A stretch of DNA of 64,000 nt from DAOTVX01 sp034436015 (GCA_034436015.1 DAOTWG010000009.1:1-64000), one strand, 5' to 3'; shown: positions 19,101 through 27,651, counted from the stretch's first letter. A program made the numbers and translations. Notes: generated by a model not told the origin, from the letters alone.

Positions 19101-19462
19101 CCCGCGACCTGCATCGCATGGGTTTTCAGATTTACGCCACGCCTGGCACAGCAGCCTTCTTCCGTCAGGTCGGCTTGCCGGTCACGACCATTAACAAAGT
19201 TTCCGATGGCTCCCCGCACGTGGTGGACCTGATTCGCTCCGGCAAGGTGCAGTTGATTCTCAATACGCCGTTGGGCTTCCGCGCCCACAGCGATGGCGCC
19301 GACATCCGCTCCGCCGCCACGATCATGAACGTTCCCCTTTTGACCACGCTCTCGGCGGCAATGGCAGCCGTCAACGCCATTCAGGCGCTGCGCAAGAAGG
19401 AACTACGTTACCGAAGTTTGCAACAACACCACAAAGCGCAGGCGAGGCACAGTGCAGGATGA
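16184..19462 (+). CDS. carB: Carbamoyl-phosphate synthase large subunit
   Basis: 1092 residues, full length. It makes carbamoyl phosphate from bicarbonate, ammonia and two ATP. There are two homologous ATP-grasp halves: the first with 'IIIGQAAEFDYSGTQA' and 'TVGGQTGLNLALALSENG', the second with 'ILGGGPNRIGQGIEFDY' and 'VQFGGQTPLNLSAGLEAAG'. The C-terminal methylglyoxal-synthase-like allosteric domain is present (HRMGFQIYATPGTAAFF). No frameshift or missing segment is seen. It sits 64 nt after carA and 66 nt before lysJ. Confidence 0.97.
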   Translation: MPKRTDIHTILVPGSGPIIIGQAAEFDYSGTQAIKALRAQGYRIVLVNSNPATIMTDPGLADATYIEPLTPEALEAIIAQERPDAMLPTVGGQTGLNLALALSENGVLERYGVELIGANLQAIKAAEDRHLFRETMIKAGLPVPKGGPAHSLAEAQALVQATGYPLLVRASFALGGTGATWVYTEEELAEAVRKAIAESPIRQAWLEQSVMGWKEYELEVMRDGADNFVVVCSIENLDPMGIHTGDSITIAPAQTLTDREYQILRNLARGVMSAVGVETGGSNVQFAVNPANGETLIIEMNPRVSRSSALASKATGFPIAKIAALVAVGYTLDEIVNDITRQTKASFEPSLDYVVVKIPRWAFEKFPGVDPTLGPQMKSVGEVMAIGRTFPEALNKAVQSLEIGVDALDGSGPHKQVPSAPPSLDELATPTADRLFKVYRAVRAGLPLEEIARRSGYDIWFLAQMREIAEMEQRIVRWKNEKGNMQGDEWKALLHGAKQMGFADSRIERLPDLTPSSPSSFPGLAIREVRRRLGLTPTFRRVDTCAAEFEAFTPYLYSTYEVEDEANPTNRPKVLILGGGPNRIGQGIEFDYCCCQAAFALSALGYETIMYNCNPETVSTDYDTADRLYFEPLTLEHVLNVIEHERPMGVIVQFGGQTPLNLSAGLEAAGVNILGTSPRSIRLAEDREEFAKLLAELDIPQPENGIARSLNEARDVARRIGYPVLVRPSYVLGGRAMALVEGEDQLEGFIREAMEAAPGQPILIDKFMEDAFEIDVDALGDGRRVVIGAIMQHIEEAGVHSGDAACVLPPYKVSAYHQSIMREYTERLGLALGVRGLMNVQFALKDEVVCVLEVNPRASRTVPYASKATGLNLAYLAAQIMVGKTLDELGVLEEPRVDGFFVKEAVLPFRKLPGSDAVLGPEMRSTGEVMGHAAHFGHAFAKSQLAANVGLPLEGAVLISVNDYDKSAALKIARDLHRMGFQIYATPGTAAFFRQVGLPVTTINKVSDGSPHVVDLIRSGKVQLILNTPLGFRAHSDGADIRSAATIMNVPLLTTLSAAMAAVNAIQALRKKELRYRSLQQHHKAQARHSAG

Positions 19463-19528
19463 TTCACAGCACGGCCAAAGCCCGACGTTCTTTGATTCTT
19501 AAGTGCTTCGACGAGGTAAGATAAGTCA

Positions 19529-20677
19529 ATGGACATTATCGAGGTAGAAAGCTGGCACAATTCCGGCGTCTACAGCAAGCGCGAAATCGTCCTGGTGCGC
19601 GGCCGAGGCGCACTGCTCTATGACCTCGACGGCCGAGAGTACATCGATTGCGTTGGCGGTCAAGGGTCTGCGAACATTGGCCACGCGCACCCCGCCGTTA
19701 TCCAGGCAGTCCAAGAACAGATGACGCGCTTGATCGCCTGCACCGAGATGTTTTACAACGACCGTCGCGCCGCGTTGACCAAACGGTTAGCGACGTTGAG
19801 CGGAATGCCGCGCGCCTTCCTGTGCAATTCCGGCGCGGAGGCCGTGGAGGCCGCGCTGAAATTCGCACGGCTCTCCACCGGCCGTACGCAGATCGTCGCC
19901 GCGATGCGCGCGTTCCACGGCCGGACAATGGGCGCGCTTTCGGCAACGTGGAACAAGAAGTATCGCGAAGGATTCGAACCGCTCGTTCCGGGCTTCTGCC
20001 ACGTCCCCTACAACGACCTGCAAAAACTGGCGGAGGCCGTTACAGAACGCACAGCCGCCGTGATTCTGGAGCCGGTTCAGGGCGAAGGCGGTGTTTATCC
20101 GGCAAGCGCCGAATTTTTGCAAGGCGCGCAGGCAATTTGCCGCGCGCGCGGTGCACTGCTCATCCTAGATGAGATTCAAACCGGCCTAGGCCGCACGGGA
20201 CGGTTGTTCGCCTACCAGCATTACGACCTGCAACCCGATCTAGTTTGTCTGGCGAAGTCGCTGGCCGGCGGGTTGCCCATGGGCGCGGCGCTGATCGGCG
20301 AACGCGTTGGCTTATTGCCGGTCGGCGCGCACGGTTCGACTTTCGGCGGCAACCCAGTCGTCTGCGCCGCCGCTCTTGCCACGTTGGAGGTGCTGGAAAA
20401 GGAACAGTTGGTAGAAAAAGCCGCAACGCTGGGCGCTTACGCGCTGGAGCGCCTACGCCAGATTCGCAGTCCGCTCATCCGCGAGGTGCGCGGGCTGGGG
20501 CTGATGATCGGCGTCGAAATCAGGGAGAAAGTCGCGCCTTACCTGGCAAAGCTGGCCGCGCGTGGCATCCTTGCCCTGCCGTCCGGCCTGACCGTCCTTC
20601 GCTTATTGCCGCCGTTGGTGATTACCCAAGAGCAACTCGACCGTGTGATTGCCGCTCTGGAGGAAGTGCTGCAATGA
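19529..20677 (+). CDS. lysJ: LysW-semialdehyde aminotransferase (LysJ/ArgD-type)
   Basis: 382 residues, class III PLP-dependent aminotransferase. In this context it transfers an amino group from glutamate to the LysW-bound glutamate or aminoadipate semialdehyde, giving LysW-ornithine or LysW-lysine. Motifs include 'CNSGAEAVEAALKFAR', 'LDEIQTGLGRTG', the PLP-binding Lys in 'CLAKSLAGGLPMGA' and 'STFGGNPVVCAAAL'. The next gene overlaps by ATGA. LysK, which would release the product from LysW, was not found in the window. Confidence 0.9.
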   Translation: MDIIEVESWHNSGVYSKREIVLVRGRGALLYDLDGREYIDCVGGQGSANIGHAHPAVIQAVQEQMTRLIACTEMFYNDRRAALTKRLATLSGMPRAFLCNSGAEAVEAALKFARLSTGRTQIVAAMRAFHGRTMGALSATWNKKYREGFEPLVPGFCHVPYNDLQKLAEAVTERTAAVILEPVQGEGGVYPASAEFLQGAQAICRARGALLILDEIQTGLGRTGRLFAYQHYDLQPDLVCLAKSLAGGLPMGAALIGERVGLLPVGAHGSTFGGNPVVCAAALATLEVLEKEQLVEKAATLGAYALERLRQIRSPLIREVRGLGLMIGVEIREKVAPYLAKLAARGILALPSGLTVLRLLPPLVITQEQLDRVIAALEEVLQ

Positions 20678-21987
20678 ACGCGCCCGTTGACCACGATTAT
20701 TTCCGTCGCTATCATCCGCGCCCACTCGAAATCATTGACACATCGCTACGCGAGGGCCAACAGACCTCCTTGCTCCACGATCACTACAAGTACTACTTCA
20801 CCACCCAAGACAAGGAGGAAATCGTCCGCGCCCTGATCCTCTACGGCGTGAAGTTCATCGAATTGTTCGCTCCGAACGTAAGCAAGCGTGAGGCCGAGGA
20901 CATCCAGGCGATTCGAGCCGTGCGCGATGATCTCATCGTGCAGAAAGGATATACCTTCCTGCTGGCGCATGTACGCTGCCACCCCAAGGATGTCGAGGCA
21001 GCCATTCAAGCCGGCTTCGATGGGTTGAATCTATACATCGGCACTTCTCCCCAGGCGCAGGCATTCAATCACGGCAAGACGATAGACGAGATCATTCGTC
21101 TCGTCCGCCCATTGCTGGAGGATTTGCGCCGCAATCATCCTAACCTGATCCTGCGCTTCAGCGGCGAGGATGCCTTCCGTACGCCGCTCGATCTACTCTT
21201 TCGCGTGTATGATCCCTTGGTCGAGTGCGTGGACCGGCTTGGCATGCCGGATACGGTCGGCGTGGCAACCCCGCCCATCGTCGCGCAACGGGTGCAGGCG
21301 CTGCGCGAACGGTATCCGAAGACCCCGCTGGAAATCCACTTTCACGATGATCGCGGCCTTTCGTTGGTCAACGCGTTGGAGGCCGTGCTGAATGGAGCGC
21401 AGTACGTCAATACAACATTGCTGGGAATCGGTGAACGTTCAGGAATTACCTCAATGACCGCTCTCCTCTTCAACCTGTTCGCCGAACAGCAGTACGACTC
21501 TCTGGAGGGGTATAACCTGCGCAGTTCCTACCCGATCAACGTGACCATGGCCGACAAGCTCAAGACGCTGGTGCCGTCCAAGGAACCGGTAAGCCTGACA
21601 AACCGGACTCACACCGCCGGAGTCCATCAGGGCGCGGTGCTGCACGATTCGGCGGCCTACGAGGCGCACCCACTCGACTTGTTCGGCGTCAGCGAGCAGG
21701 ACATTCTGCTTGGGCCGCTTTCCGGTTGGAACGTTGTGCACTACTTCCTGCGCGAAATCAACTACTTTGACATAGACGAGGAAACCGCCCGTCAAGTGGC
21801 AGCACATTTCAAGGACAGTACGGCGGAACTGAATGGGAAAATCTCCGCCTCCGAACTTTTGCTGCGCATTGCGCGCGAGGAATTCCATCTCAAGCCGCGC
21901 GTTCAGACGCCGGACGGCGCCCCGAAGATCGTGCAACGCATGGATCGCGCCCAACGCACGCGCCGAGAGCGAAGGTATGAGCCATGA
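20674..21987 (+). CDS. Homocitrate-synthase-like acyltransferase (HMGL family)
   Basis: 437 residues from ATG 20674, which overlaps the lysJ stop. The DRE-TIM barrel has 'IIDTSLREGQQTS' (catalytic Arg; REGQQ where REGEQ is usual), 'LAHVRCHPKDVEAAIQAGF', 'RFSGEDAFRT' and the metal-binding HxH in 'EIHFHDDRGLS'. The HxRC and RFS(A/G)ED(T/A)FR patterns match homocitrate synthases better than isopropylmalate synthases. The C-terminal part has 'NRTHTAGVHQGAV'. The likely reaction is 2-oxoglutarate plus acetyl-CoA to homocitrate, the first alpha-aminoadipate step. Another 2-oxoacid substrate is possible. Confidence 0.75.
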   Translation: MNAPVDHDYFRRYHPRPLEIIDTSLREGQQTSLLHDHYKYYFTTQDKEEIVRALILYGVKFIELFAPNVSKREAEDIQAIRAVRDDLIVQKGYTFLLAHVRCHPKDVEAAIQAGFDGLNLYIGTSPQAQAFNHGKTIDEIIRLVRPLLEDLRRNHPNLILRFSGEDAFRTPLDLLFRVYDPLVECVDRLGMPDTVGVATPPIVAQRVQALRERYPKTPLEIHFHDDRGLSLVNALEAVLNGAQYVNTTLLGIGERSGITSMTALLFNLFAEQQYDSLEGYNLRSSYPINVTMADKLKTLVPSKEPVSLTNRTHTAGVHQGAVLHDSAAYEAHPLDLFGVSEQDILLGPLSGWNVVHYFLREINYFDIDEETARQVAAHFKDSTAELNGKISASELLLRIAREEFHLKPRVQTPDGAPKIVQRMDRAQRTRRERRYEP

Positions 21988-23864
21988 GCGCAATGACGTT
22001 TGCCGAAAAAGCCCTCGCGCGCGCCGCCGGCCTTCCCCAGGCGCGGGCCGGTGAGATCGTCGAGGTTGTTCCCGACCGGATTCTTTCCCATGATAATACC
22101 GCCGCCATTGCGCACATCTTCTATCAGGAACTTGGCGCGCGGCGCGTGAAAGACCCCGAAAAGCTGTGCATCGTCCTCGACCACGCCTCGCCGCCGCCTA
22201 CGCCCAAACATGCCCAGAACCATGCCGAGACGCGCGCCTTCGTCCAGGAGCAAGGGATTCGCCATTTCTTCGACGTCGGGCGCGGCATTTGCCATCAAGT
22301 GCTTTCCGAGGAAGGCCTGGTCCTACCCGGCGACTTGATTCTGGGCGCCGATAGCCACACGACTCACTACGGTTGGTTGGGCGCATTCGGCGCAGGAATC
22401 GGGCGCAGCGAAGCAGCCGTGGTATGGGCCACCGGGCGCATCTGGCTACGTGTGCCCGAGAGCATCCTTATCCGTCTGCATGGCGCGTTGCCGCCAGACA
22501 CAACGGCCAAAGATATCTGCCTATTCCTCAGCCGAGAACTCGGCGCGGACGGTGGACTGTACTACTCCATCGAATTTGCCGGCTCCGGCGTACACAATCT
22601 CTCGCTGGAAGGCCGCATGGTCATTCCCAACAGCATGGCCGAAATCGGCGCCAAAAATGCCTATCTGCCGCCGGATGAGGCAGTGTTTGCCTATCTCGCC
22701 GCGCGTTCCGGACAGACGATCGCGGACCTGCGCGCCCGTGCTCTCTACCCCGACGCGGACGCCGCCTATGCCGCTGAACACGACCTCTACCTCGACCGAT
22801 TAGAGCCGCTGGTGGCCTGCCCCCACAGTGTGGACAACGTGCAGCCGCTTTCAGCGGTAGCCGGCCGGCGCGTAGACATGGCCTTCATCGGCACCTGTAC
22901 CAACGGGCGCCTGGAGGACCTAGCCGCCGCCGCCGCAGTGCTTCACGGGCGCCATACTCATCCTCACACACGCTTGGTCGTTATTCCAGCCTCGCAACAG
23001 GTTCTCCAAGAGGCGCTGCGCCAGGGGATTCTGGAGGTGCTGCTGGAGGCCGGCGCCATCCTCGGAACGCCTGGCTGCGGGCCTTGCATGGGCAACCACC
23101 TCGGCATCCCTGCTGCCGGAGAGGTGGTCATCTCCACCGCCAACCGTAACTTCAAAGGCCGCATGGGGCAACCCGAGGCGGAAATTTACCTGGCCTCGCC
23201 GGCAATCGTGGCCGCGAGCGCCGTCCTGGGTCGTATTGGCAGCCCGCTGGAACTCGAAGGGAAGCGCGCAGCCGTCCGCCCGTCGGCAGAGCCGGCATGG
23301 CTTGCAACACGCAAGGCAACCAGCATTGCTGTGGCCTCGGCATCCGCTACACGCACAAGTCAAGCGGAATCGTTCCATCCGCACGGCAAGGTTTGGAAAT
23401 ATGGCGATAACGTCAATACCGATCAGATCTTCCCCGGCAAATACACCTACACGGCCAATACGCCCGAAGAAATCGCCGCGCATGCGCTCGAAGACCTCGA
23501 TCCGGCCTTTGCCGGCGCGGTGAAGGAGGGTGATGTAATCTTTGGCGGAAAAAACTTTGGCTGCGGAAGTTCACGCGAACAAGCGGCGACCTGCCTCAAG
23601 TACAAAGGCGTGCGCGCGCTGGTCGCCAAATCGTTCGCCCGCATCTTTTATCGCAACGCCATCAACCAGGGGCTGGCCGCTATCATTTGCCCGGAGGCCG
23701 TAGACGCCGCGCAGCCCGGCGACCCGGTAGAGATAGACTTGGCCAACGGGGTTATCCGCCTGCCAACCGGCGAGTTCTCCTTCCCACCCTTCCCCGAACA
23801 GGCGCGCGCCATCCTCCAGGCCGGAGGCTTGGTGAGACTCGTCAAAAAGAGCCAGAGGGAATGA
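21984..23864 (+). CDS. Fused homoaconitase/3-isopropylmalate dehydratase-like protein
   Basis: 626 residues combining the large and small subunits of the LeuCD/LysTU-type dehydratases in one chain. Large-subunit part (about 1-420): 'LILGADSHTTHYGWLGAFG', cluster Cys in 'FIGTCTNGRLEDL' and in 'GTPGCGPCMGNHLG', and 'TANRNFKGRMG'. A low-complexity Ala/Ser/Thr linker follows near residues 440-455. The swivel domain has 'KYGDNVNTDQIFPGKYTYT' and 'GGKNFGCGSSREQA'. It hydrates and dehydrates homocitrate-type or isopropylmalate-type acids with a 4Fe-4S cluster. Coupling to the homocitrate-synthase-like gene (ATGA overlap) favours homoaconitase. Confidence 0.8.
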   Translation: MSAMTFAEKALARAAGLPQARAGEIVEVVPDRILSHDNTAAIAHIFYQELGARRVKDPEKLCIVLDHASPPPTPKHAQNHAETRAFVQEQGIRHFFDVGRGICHQVLSEEGLVLPGDLILGADSHTTHYGWLGAFGAGIGRSEAAVVWATGRIWLRVPESILIRLHGALPPDTTAKDICLFLSRELGADGGLYYSIEFAGSGVHNLSLEGRMVIPNSMAEIGAKNAYLPPDEAVFAYLAARSGQTIADLRARALYPDADAAYAAEHDLYLDRLEPLVACPHSVDNVQPLSAVAGRRVDMAFIGTCTNGRLEDLAAAAAVLHGRHTHPHTRLVVIPASQQVLQEALRQGILEVLLEAGAILGTPGCGPCMGNHLGIPAAGEVVISTANRNFKGRMGQPEAEIYLASPAIVAASAVLGRIGSPLELEGKRAAVRPSAEPAWLATRKATSIAVASASATRTSQAESFHPHGKVWKYGDNVNTDQIFPGKYTYTANTPEEIAAHALEDLDPAFAGAVKEGDVIFGGKNFGCGSSREQAATCLKYKGVRALVAKSFARIFYRNAINQGLAAIICPEAVDAAQPGDPVEIDLANGVIRLPTGEFSFPPFPEQARAILQAGGLVRLVKKSQRE

Positions 23865-23885
23865 AAAGGTTTTTCATAAACGGGC

Positions 23886-23914
23886 TTGCTACAACTCTTG
23901 CCCGGCAGTAAAAT
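23886..23914 (+). promoter_or_regulatory. Candidate promoter of glutamate dehydrogenase
   Basis: TTGCTA (23886-23891), a 17-nt spacer, then TAAAAT (23909-23914), ending 40 nt before the gdhA ATG and starting just after the homoaconitase-like stop. It would let gdhA be expressed apart from the arginine operon. Confidence 0.55.
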
Positions 23915-23954
23915 TAACGGCCAACATATCCATACATTTCCAGGAGAAAGCACT

Positions 23955-25217
23955 ATGAGCGGATCTTCGAAAAAACCCTTCAACCCCTTTGAAATGGCAC
24001 AACGTCAGCTAGATGAGACAGCCGAGTTGTTGCAACTCGACCCGGCCATCCACGAACTGTTACGCTGGCCCATGCGTGAACTACACGTCACGCTGCCGGT
24101 CAAAATGGACGATGGCACCACTCGCATCTTCCACGGTTTTCGCGTGCAATACAACGACGCGCGCGGCCCGAACAAAGGCGGCATTCGCTACCACAGCAAG
24201 GAAACCATTGACACTGTGCGCGCCCTGGCCGCCTGGATGACCTGGAAAACAGCAGTCATGGACCTGCCGCTTGGCGGCGGCAAGGGGGGAATTGTCTGCG
24301 ATCCCAAGGCGCTCTCGCCCGGTGAACTGGAACGCCTAAGCCGCGCCTATATCCGTCAGGTTGGCCGCATCCTGGGCCTGGAAAAAGATGTTCCTGCCCC
24401 CGATGTCTACACCACGCCGCAGATCATGGCCTGGATGGCAGACGAGTTTGCCTTTATGAAAGGGTATAATGAATTCGGTGTTATCACCGGCAAACCCCTG
24501 GCGCTGGGCGGCTCTGCAGGGCGAAATGAAGCCACCGCGCGCGGCGGTATGATTTGCCTGCGCGAAGCAGCCAAGGCTCTCCAGATGGACCTCAACGGCG
24601 CGCCAACCGCCATTCAGGGGTATGGCAATGCCGGCTCGTTTGCCCACAAATTGGGCAAAGAGTTACTCGGCCTGAAGATCGTTGCCGTCTCGGACTCGAA
24701 GGGCGGCATCTACAATCCAGAGGGCCTGGACTACGAACAGGTCACCGCGCACAAGGCCAAAACTGGTTCCGTCATTAACTTCCCTGGCGCGCAGTTCGTC
24801 AGCAACGAGGAGATCCTCGAACTCGAGGTAACACTCTTGATTCCGGCCGCGCTGGAAAATGTGATCAACGAATCGAACGCAGATCGCATCAACGCCAAGA
24901 TCATTGCCGAACTCGCGAACGGCCCAACGACGCCCGAAGCCGATAAGATCTTGTATCAGAAAGGCGTCTACGTCATCCCCGACTTTCTCTGCAACGCCGG
25001 CGGCGTGACCGTCTCGTATTTCGAGATGGTGCAGAATGCCTACGATTACTACTGGGAAGAAGAGGAAGTCTACGAACGGCTGGATAAGAAAATGACAAAA
25101 GCCTTCTGGACGGTCCATGAAATGGCGCAACAACGCAAGGTACACAACCGCCTCGCTGCCTATGTGGTGGCCGTCGGTCGCGTCGCCGAGGCGGTGCGCC
25201 TGCGCGGTTGGGCCTAG
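23955..25217 (+). CDS. gdhA: Glutamate dehydrogenase (Glu/Leu/Phe/Val family)
   Basis: 420 residues from ATG 23955, preceded by AGGAGA. It interconverts glutamate and 2-oxoglutarate with NAD(P). Glutamate-binding residues are in 'KGGIRYHSKETIDTVRALA', the catalytic Lys region in 'MDLPLGGGKGGIVCDPK', the catalytic Asp in 'VPAPDVYTTPQIMAWM' and the Rossmann motif in 'IQGYGNAGSFAH'. The length is typical of the hexameric small GDHs. It lies directly after genes that consume glutamate and 2-oxoglutarate, which fits nitrogen supply. Confidence 0.93.
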   Translation: MSGSSKKPFNPFEMAQRQLDETAELLQLDPAIHELLRWPMRELHVTLPVKMDDGTTRIFHGFRVQYNDARGPNKGGIRYHSKETIDTVRALAAWMTWKTAVMDLPLGGGKGGIVCDPKALSPGELERLSRAYIRQVGRILGLEKDVPAPDVYTTPQIMAWMADEFAFMKGYNEFGVITGKPLALGGSAGRNEATARGGMICLREAAKALQMDLNGAPTAIQGYGNAGSFAHKLGKELLGLKIVAVSDSKGGIYNPEGLDYEQVTAHKAKTGSVINFPGAQFVSNEEILELEVTLLIPAALENVINESNADRINAKIIAELANGPTTPEADKILYQKGVYVIPDFLCNAGGVTVSYFEMVQNAYDYYWEEEEVYERLDKKMTKAFWTVHEMAQQRKVHNRLAAYVVAVGRVAEAVRLRGWA

Positions 25218-25238
25218 GTTGTCCCTTACTTGTGAGCG

Positions 25239-25290
25239 AAATTACCGCAGAGGGAGGATACGGCTGTCCTCCTGGCCTCTGCGGTAATTT
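25239..25290 (+). terminator. Long hairpin between gdhA and the PEP-binding gene
   Basis: A 15-bp perfect inverted repeat (25239-25253 with 25276-25290) encloses a further 6-bp stem (GGAGGA with TCCTCC). Only ATTT lies at its 3' edge, so it may be a terminator or processing signal for gdhA, or a repeat element. It ends 21 nt before the next ATG. Confidence 0.6.
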
Positions 25291-25311
25291 CAATCCGTCC
25301 TCTGCTTGCCC

Positions 25312-27651
25312 ATGATGACCCGACTGCCCCCTGAATCCTCCAAGATTCTGGATATCTACCTATTGATCGCGCAGTATCCGATCCTCGCTTCGCGCATTCG
25401 ACAGCGTATGCGCGAAGAGTTGTTTCGGCGCGGCATCATTACCCCCGAACGCTTCGAACAGGAGGTGCGCGAGAAAGCCATTCTCTCGCAGCAACGCGAG
25501 GGGCTTTACGATCCACAACACAGCGAAAGCGCCGAACAATGGAAAATTCGTTACCACCGCGTGCAACGCACGTTGACGGATTTTTATTTCGCTTACAACC
25601 TGCCGGTCGAATTGCTACACCAGATCATCGATTCTATTCTCGCCGGTGCTGCGCACCGCGACAGCGAGAAGCCATCATCCGATCTGGCCTTGCGCTTCAA
25701 CCCTGAGCTCGCTCCGCTCGAAATGGTGTTACGCCAGGCCGAGAGGTACGAGGCCCTTCCCGATGACCGGCGCCTTGCCGTTGAGCATCACCTGCAGGAA
25801 CTGCGCGTCGTCCTTCTCAAAAGCCTCATCAGCGATCAACTGGCTTTCCTCAATATTGCCCGTCGCTGGTTCACAACCGCCGATTTCCACTACGTGATCA
25901 ACCAGCGCATCGGCAGCGGCAAGATCGGCGGTAAAGCGGCCGGCATGTTGCTGGCCTATAAGATTCTCCAAAACACCCTGCCCGAATTCGCCGAGCGAAT
26001 CGTCCTGCCGCGTTCGTATTTTATCGGCGCGGATGTGTTCTACGAGTTCATGGCGCATAACGATCTGGAGTTCATTAACCAGAAGTACAAGTCGCCGGAA
26101 CAAATACGCGAGGACTATCCGCATATCGTGGCCCGTTACACTCGTGCGCGCTTCCCGGAAGAAATTGCCAACCAGCTACGCGACCTGCTCCGCGAAGTTG
26201 GCCGGACTCCGCTCATCGTGCGCTCCTCTAGCCTGTTGGAAGATAACTCCGGCGCCTCCTTCGCCGGCAAGTATGTCAGTGTCTTTTGTCCGAACCAGGG
26301 CAACGTTAAGGAGAACCTGCGCGATCTGACTCTTGCTATTCGCCGCGCCTACGCCAGCGTCTTCAATCCGGATGTGCTCATGTACCGGCAGCGCATGGGA
26401 CTGCTGGATTACGATGAGCGCATGGCGATCCTGATTCAAGAAGTCCAAGGACAGACCTACCGTCGTTGCCTCTTTCCGCCCGTCGCAGGCGTGGCCTATG
26501 GCTACAGTCCAATTGTTTGGAATCCACGTCTGCGGCGCGAGGAAGGCTTCGTGCGCATGGTGATGGGATTGGGCACGCGCGCCGTTGAGCGAACTGGCAA
26601 CGATTACCCCCGCCTCGTGACTCTCAGCCATCCTCAACTGCGCCCCGAGGTGACCCGCAAGGCCATCCGTCACTACTCGCAACACTTCGTGGACGTGCTT
26701 GATCTGGAAAAGAACGCTTTCGTTACCCTTCCACTGGAGAACCTGCTCGAAGCCGATTTCCCCTGTCTGCGTTGGCTGGTTTCGGTAGATGACGGCGATA
26801 CGATCCGGCCTCCGCTTTCCATTGGTCCCCATCTGCGGCCTGATCAATTCGTCCTGACCTTCGATGGTTTGCTCCAACGAAGCGACTTCGTCCCGCTTTT
26901 GAAAGCCATCCTACAGCGGTTAGGAGAACAATACCATCAACCGGTCGATGTGGAATTCACCCTCTCGCTGAAGCCCAGCGAGGGCGGCCGGCTCGTTCCT
27001 GTGTTCCACCTCTTGCAATGCCGTCCCCAGCACACCTGGAGCACCGACAGCATTCCGCGCGCACTTCCCACAGAGATACTGCCTGAGAATAGATTGTTTG
27101 TCTGTTCACGTATGGTGCCGCAGGGGTATATTCCTGAGGTGAAGTATATTCTCTACGTTGATCCCGAGGCTTACTACAATTTGCCCACCTCGGCAGACTA
27201 TACGGAATTGGCAAGGCAAATCGGCCTGCTCAATAAGTCTCTGGAAGGACATCCTTTCATTTTAATCGGCCCAGGCCGTTGGGGTTCCACGGATTATCAA
27301 CAAGGTGTCCCTGTGACCTACGCCGATATTTTCAATTGCCGCGCGCTCATCGAGGTCGCCATTTCGCGCCATGGCTACACGCCCGAACCCTCTTACGGCA
27401 CGCACTTCTTCCAGGACCTGGTTGAAACGCAAATCTATCCCCTAGCCATCTATCCAGAGGAGGACGGTGATTACCTGAACTGGAATTTCCTGCAAAACGC
27501 GCAGAATCGCCTGTCCGATCTCCTGCCTCAGGCGCCGATTTCCTTGCAATCCTGCTTGAAAGTCATCCATGTACCTTCAGAGTGCTCCGGTCGCCATCTC
27601 GAAATTCTCCTGACCGGTCAAGAAGGATTGGGACATTTCACCAAAAAGTAG
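25312..27651 (+). CDS. PEP/pyruvate-binding-domain protein (PPDK N-terminal type)
   Basis: 779 residues. After an alpha-helical N-terminal region of about 190 residues comes a PPDK/PEP-synthase ATP-grasp-like domain: 'RIGSGKIGGKAAGMLLAYK' and 'PLIVRSSSLLEDNSGASFAG' are diagnostic, followed by 'PPVAGVAYGYSPIVW'. No central swivelling domain with the phosphohistidine TSDxGGxTCHAA motif and no C-terminal PEP barrel are visible, so it is not a complete PEP synthase. The remainder ends with 'LIGPGRWGSTDYQQGVPV' and 'SYGTHFFQDLVET'. It may transfer phosphate to another target; the function is unknown. ATG 25312 or 25315 is the start. Confidence 0.75.
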   Translation: MMTRLPPESSKILDIYLLIAQYPILASRIRQRMREELFRRGIITPERFEQEVREKAILSQQREGLYDPQHSESAEQWKIRYHRVQRTLTDFYFAYNLPVELLHQIIDSILAGAAHRDSEKPSSDLALRFNPELAPLEMVLRQAERYEALPDDRRLAVEHHLQELRVVLLKSLISDQLAFLNIARRWFTTADFHYVINQRIGSGKIGGKAAGMLLAYKILQNTLPEFAERIVLPRSYFIGADVFYEFMAHNDLEFINQKYKSPEQIREDYPHIVARYTRARFPEEIANQLRDLLREVGRTPLIVRSSSLLEDNSGASFAGKYVSVFCPNQGNVKENLRDLTLAIRRAYASVFNPDVLMYRQRMGLLDYDERMAILIQEVQGQTYRRCLFPPVAGVAYGYSPIVWNPRLRREEGFVRMVMGLGTRAVERTGNDYPRLVTLSHPQLRPEVTRKAIRHYSQHFVDVLDLEKNAFVTLPLENLLEADFPCLRWLVSVDDGDTIRPPLSIGPHLRPDQFVLTFDGLLQRSDFVPLLKAILQRLGEQYHQPVDVEFTLSLKPSEGGRLVPVFHLLQCRPQHTWSTDSIPRALPTEILPENRLFVCSRMVPQGYIPEVKYILYVDPEAYYNLPTSADYTELARQIGLLNKSLEGHPFILIGPGRWGSTDYQQGVPVTYADIFNCRALIEVAISRHGYTPEPSYGTHFFQDLVETQIYPLAIYPEEDGDYLNWNFLQNAQNRLSDLLPQAPISLQSCLKVIHVPSECSGRHLEILLTGQEGLGHFTKK

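Noticed and set aside
20245..20673. N-terminal extension of the homocitrate-synthase-like frame
   Set aside because: This part overlaps lysJ and has shadow composition; ATG 20674 with a 4-nt overlap is the natural start.
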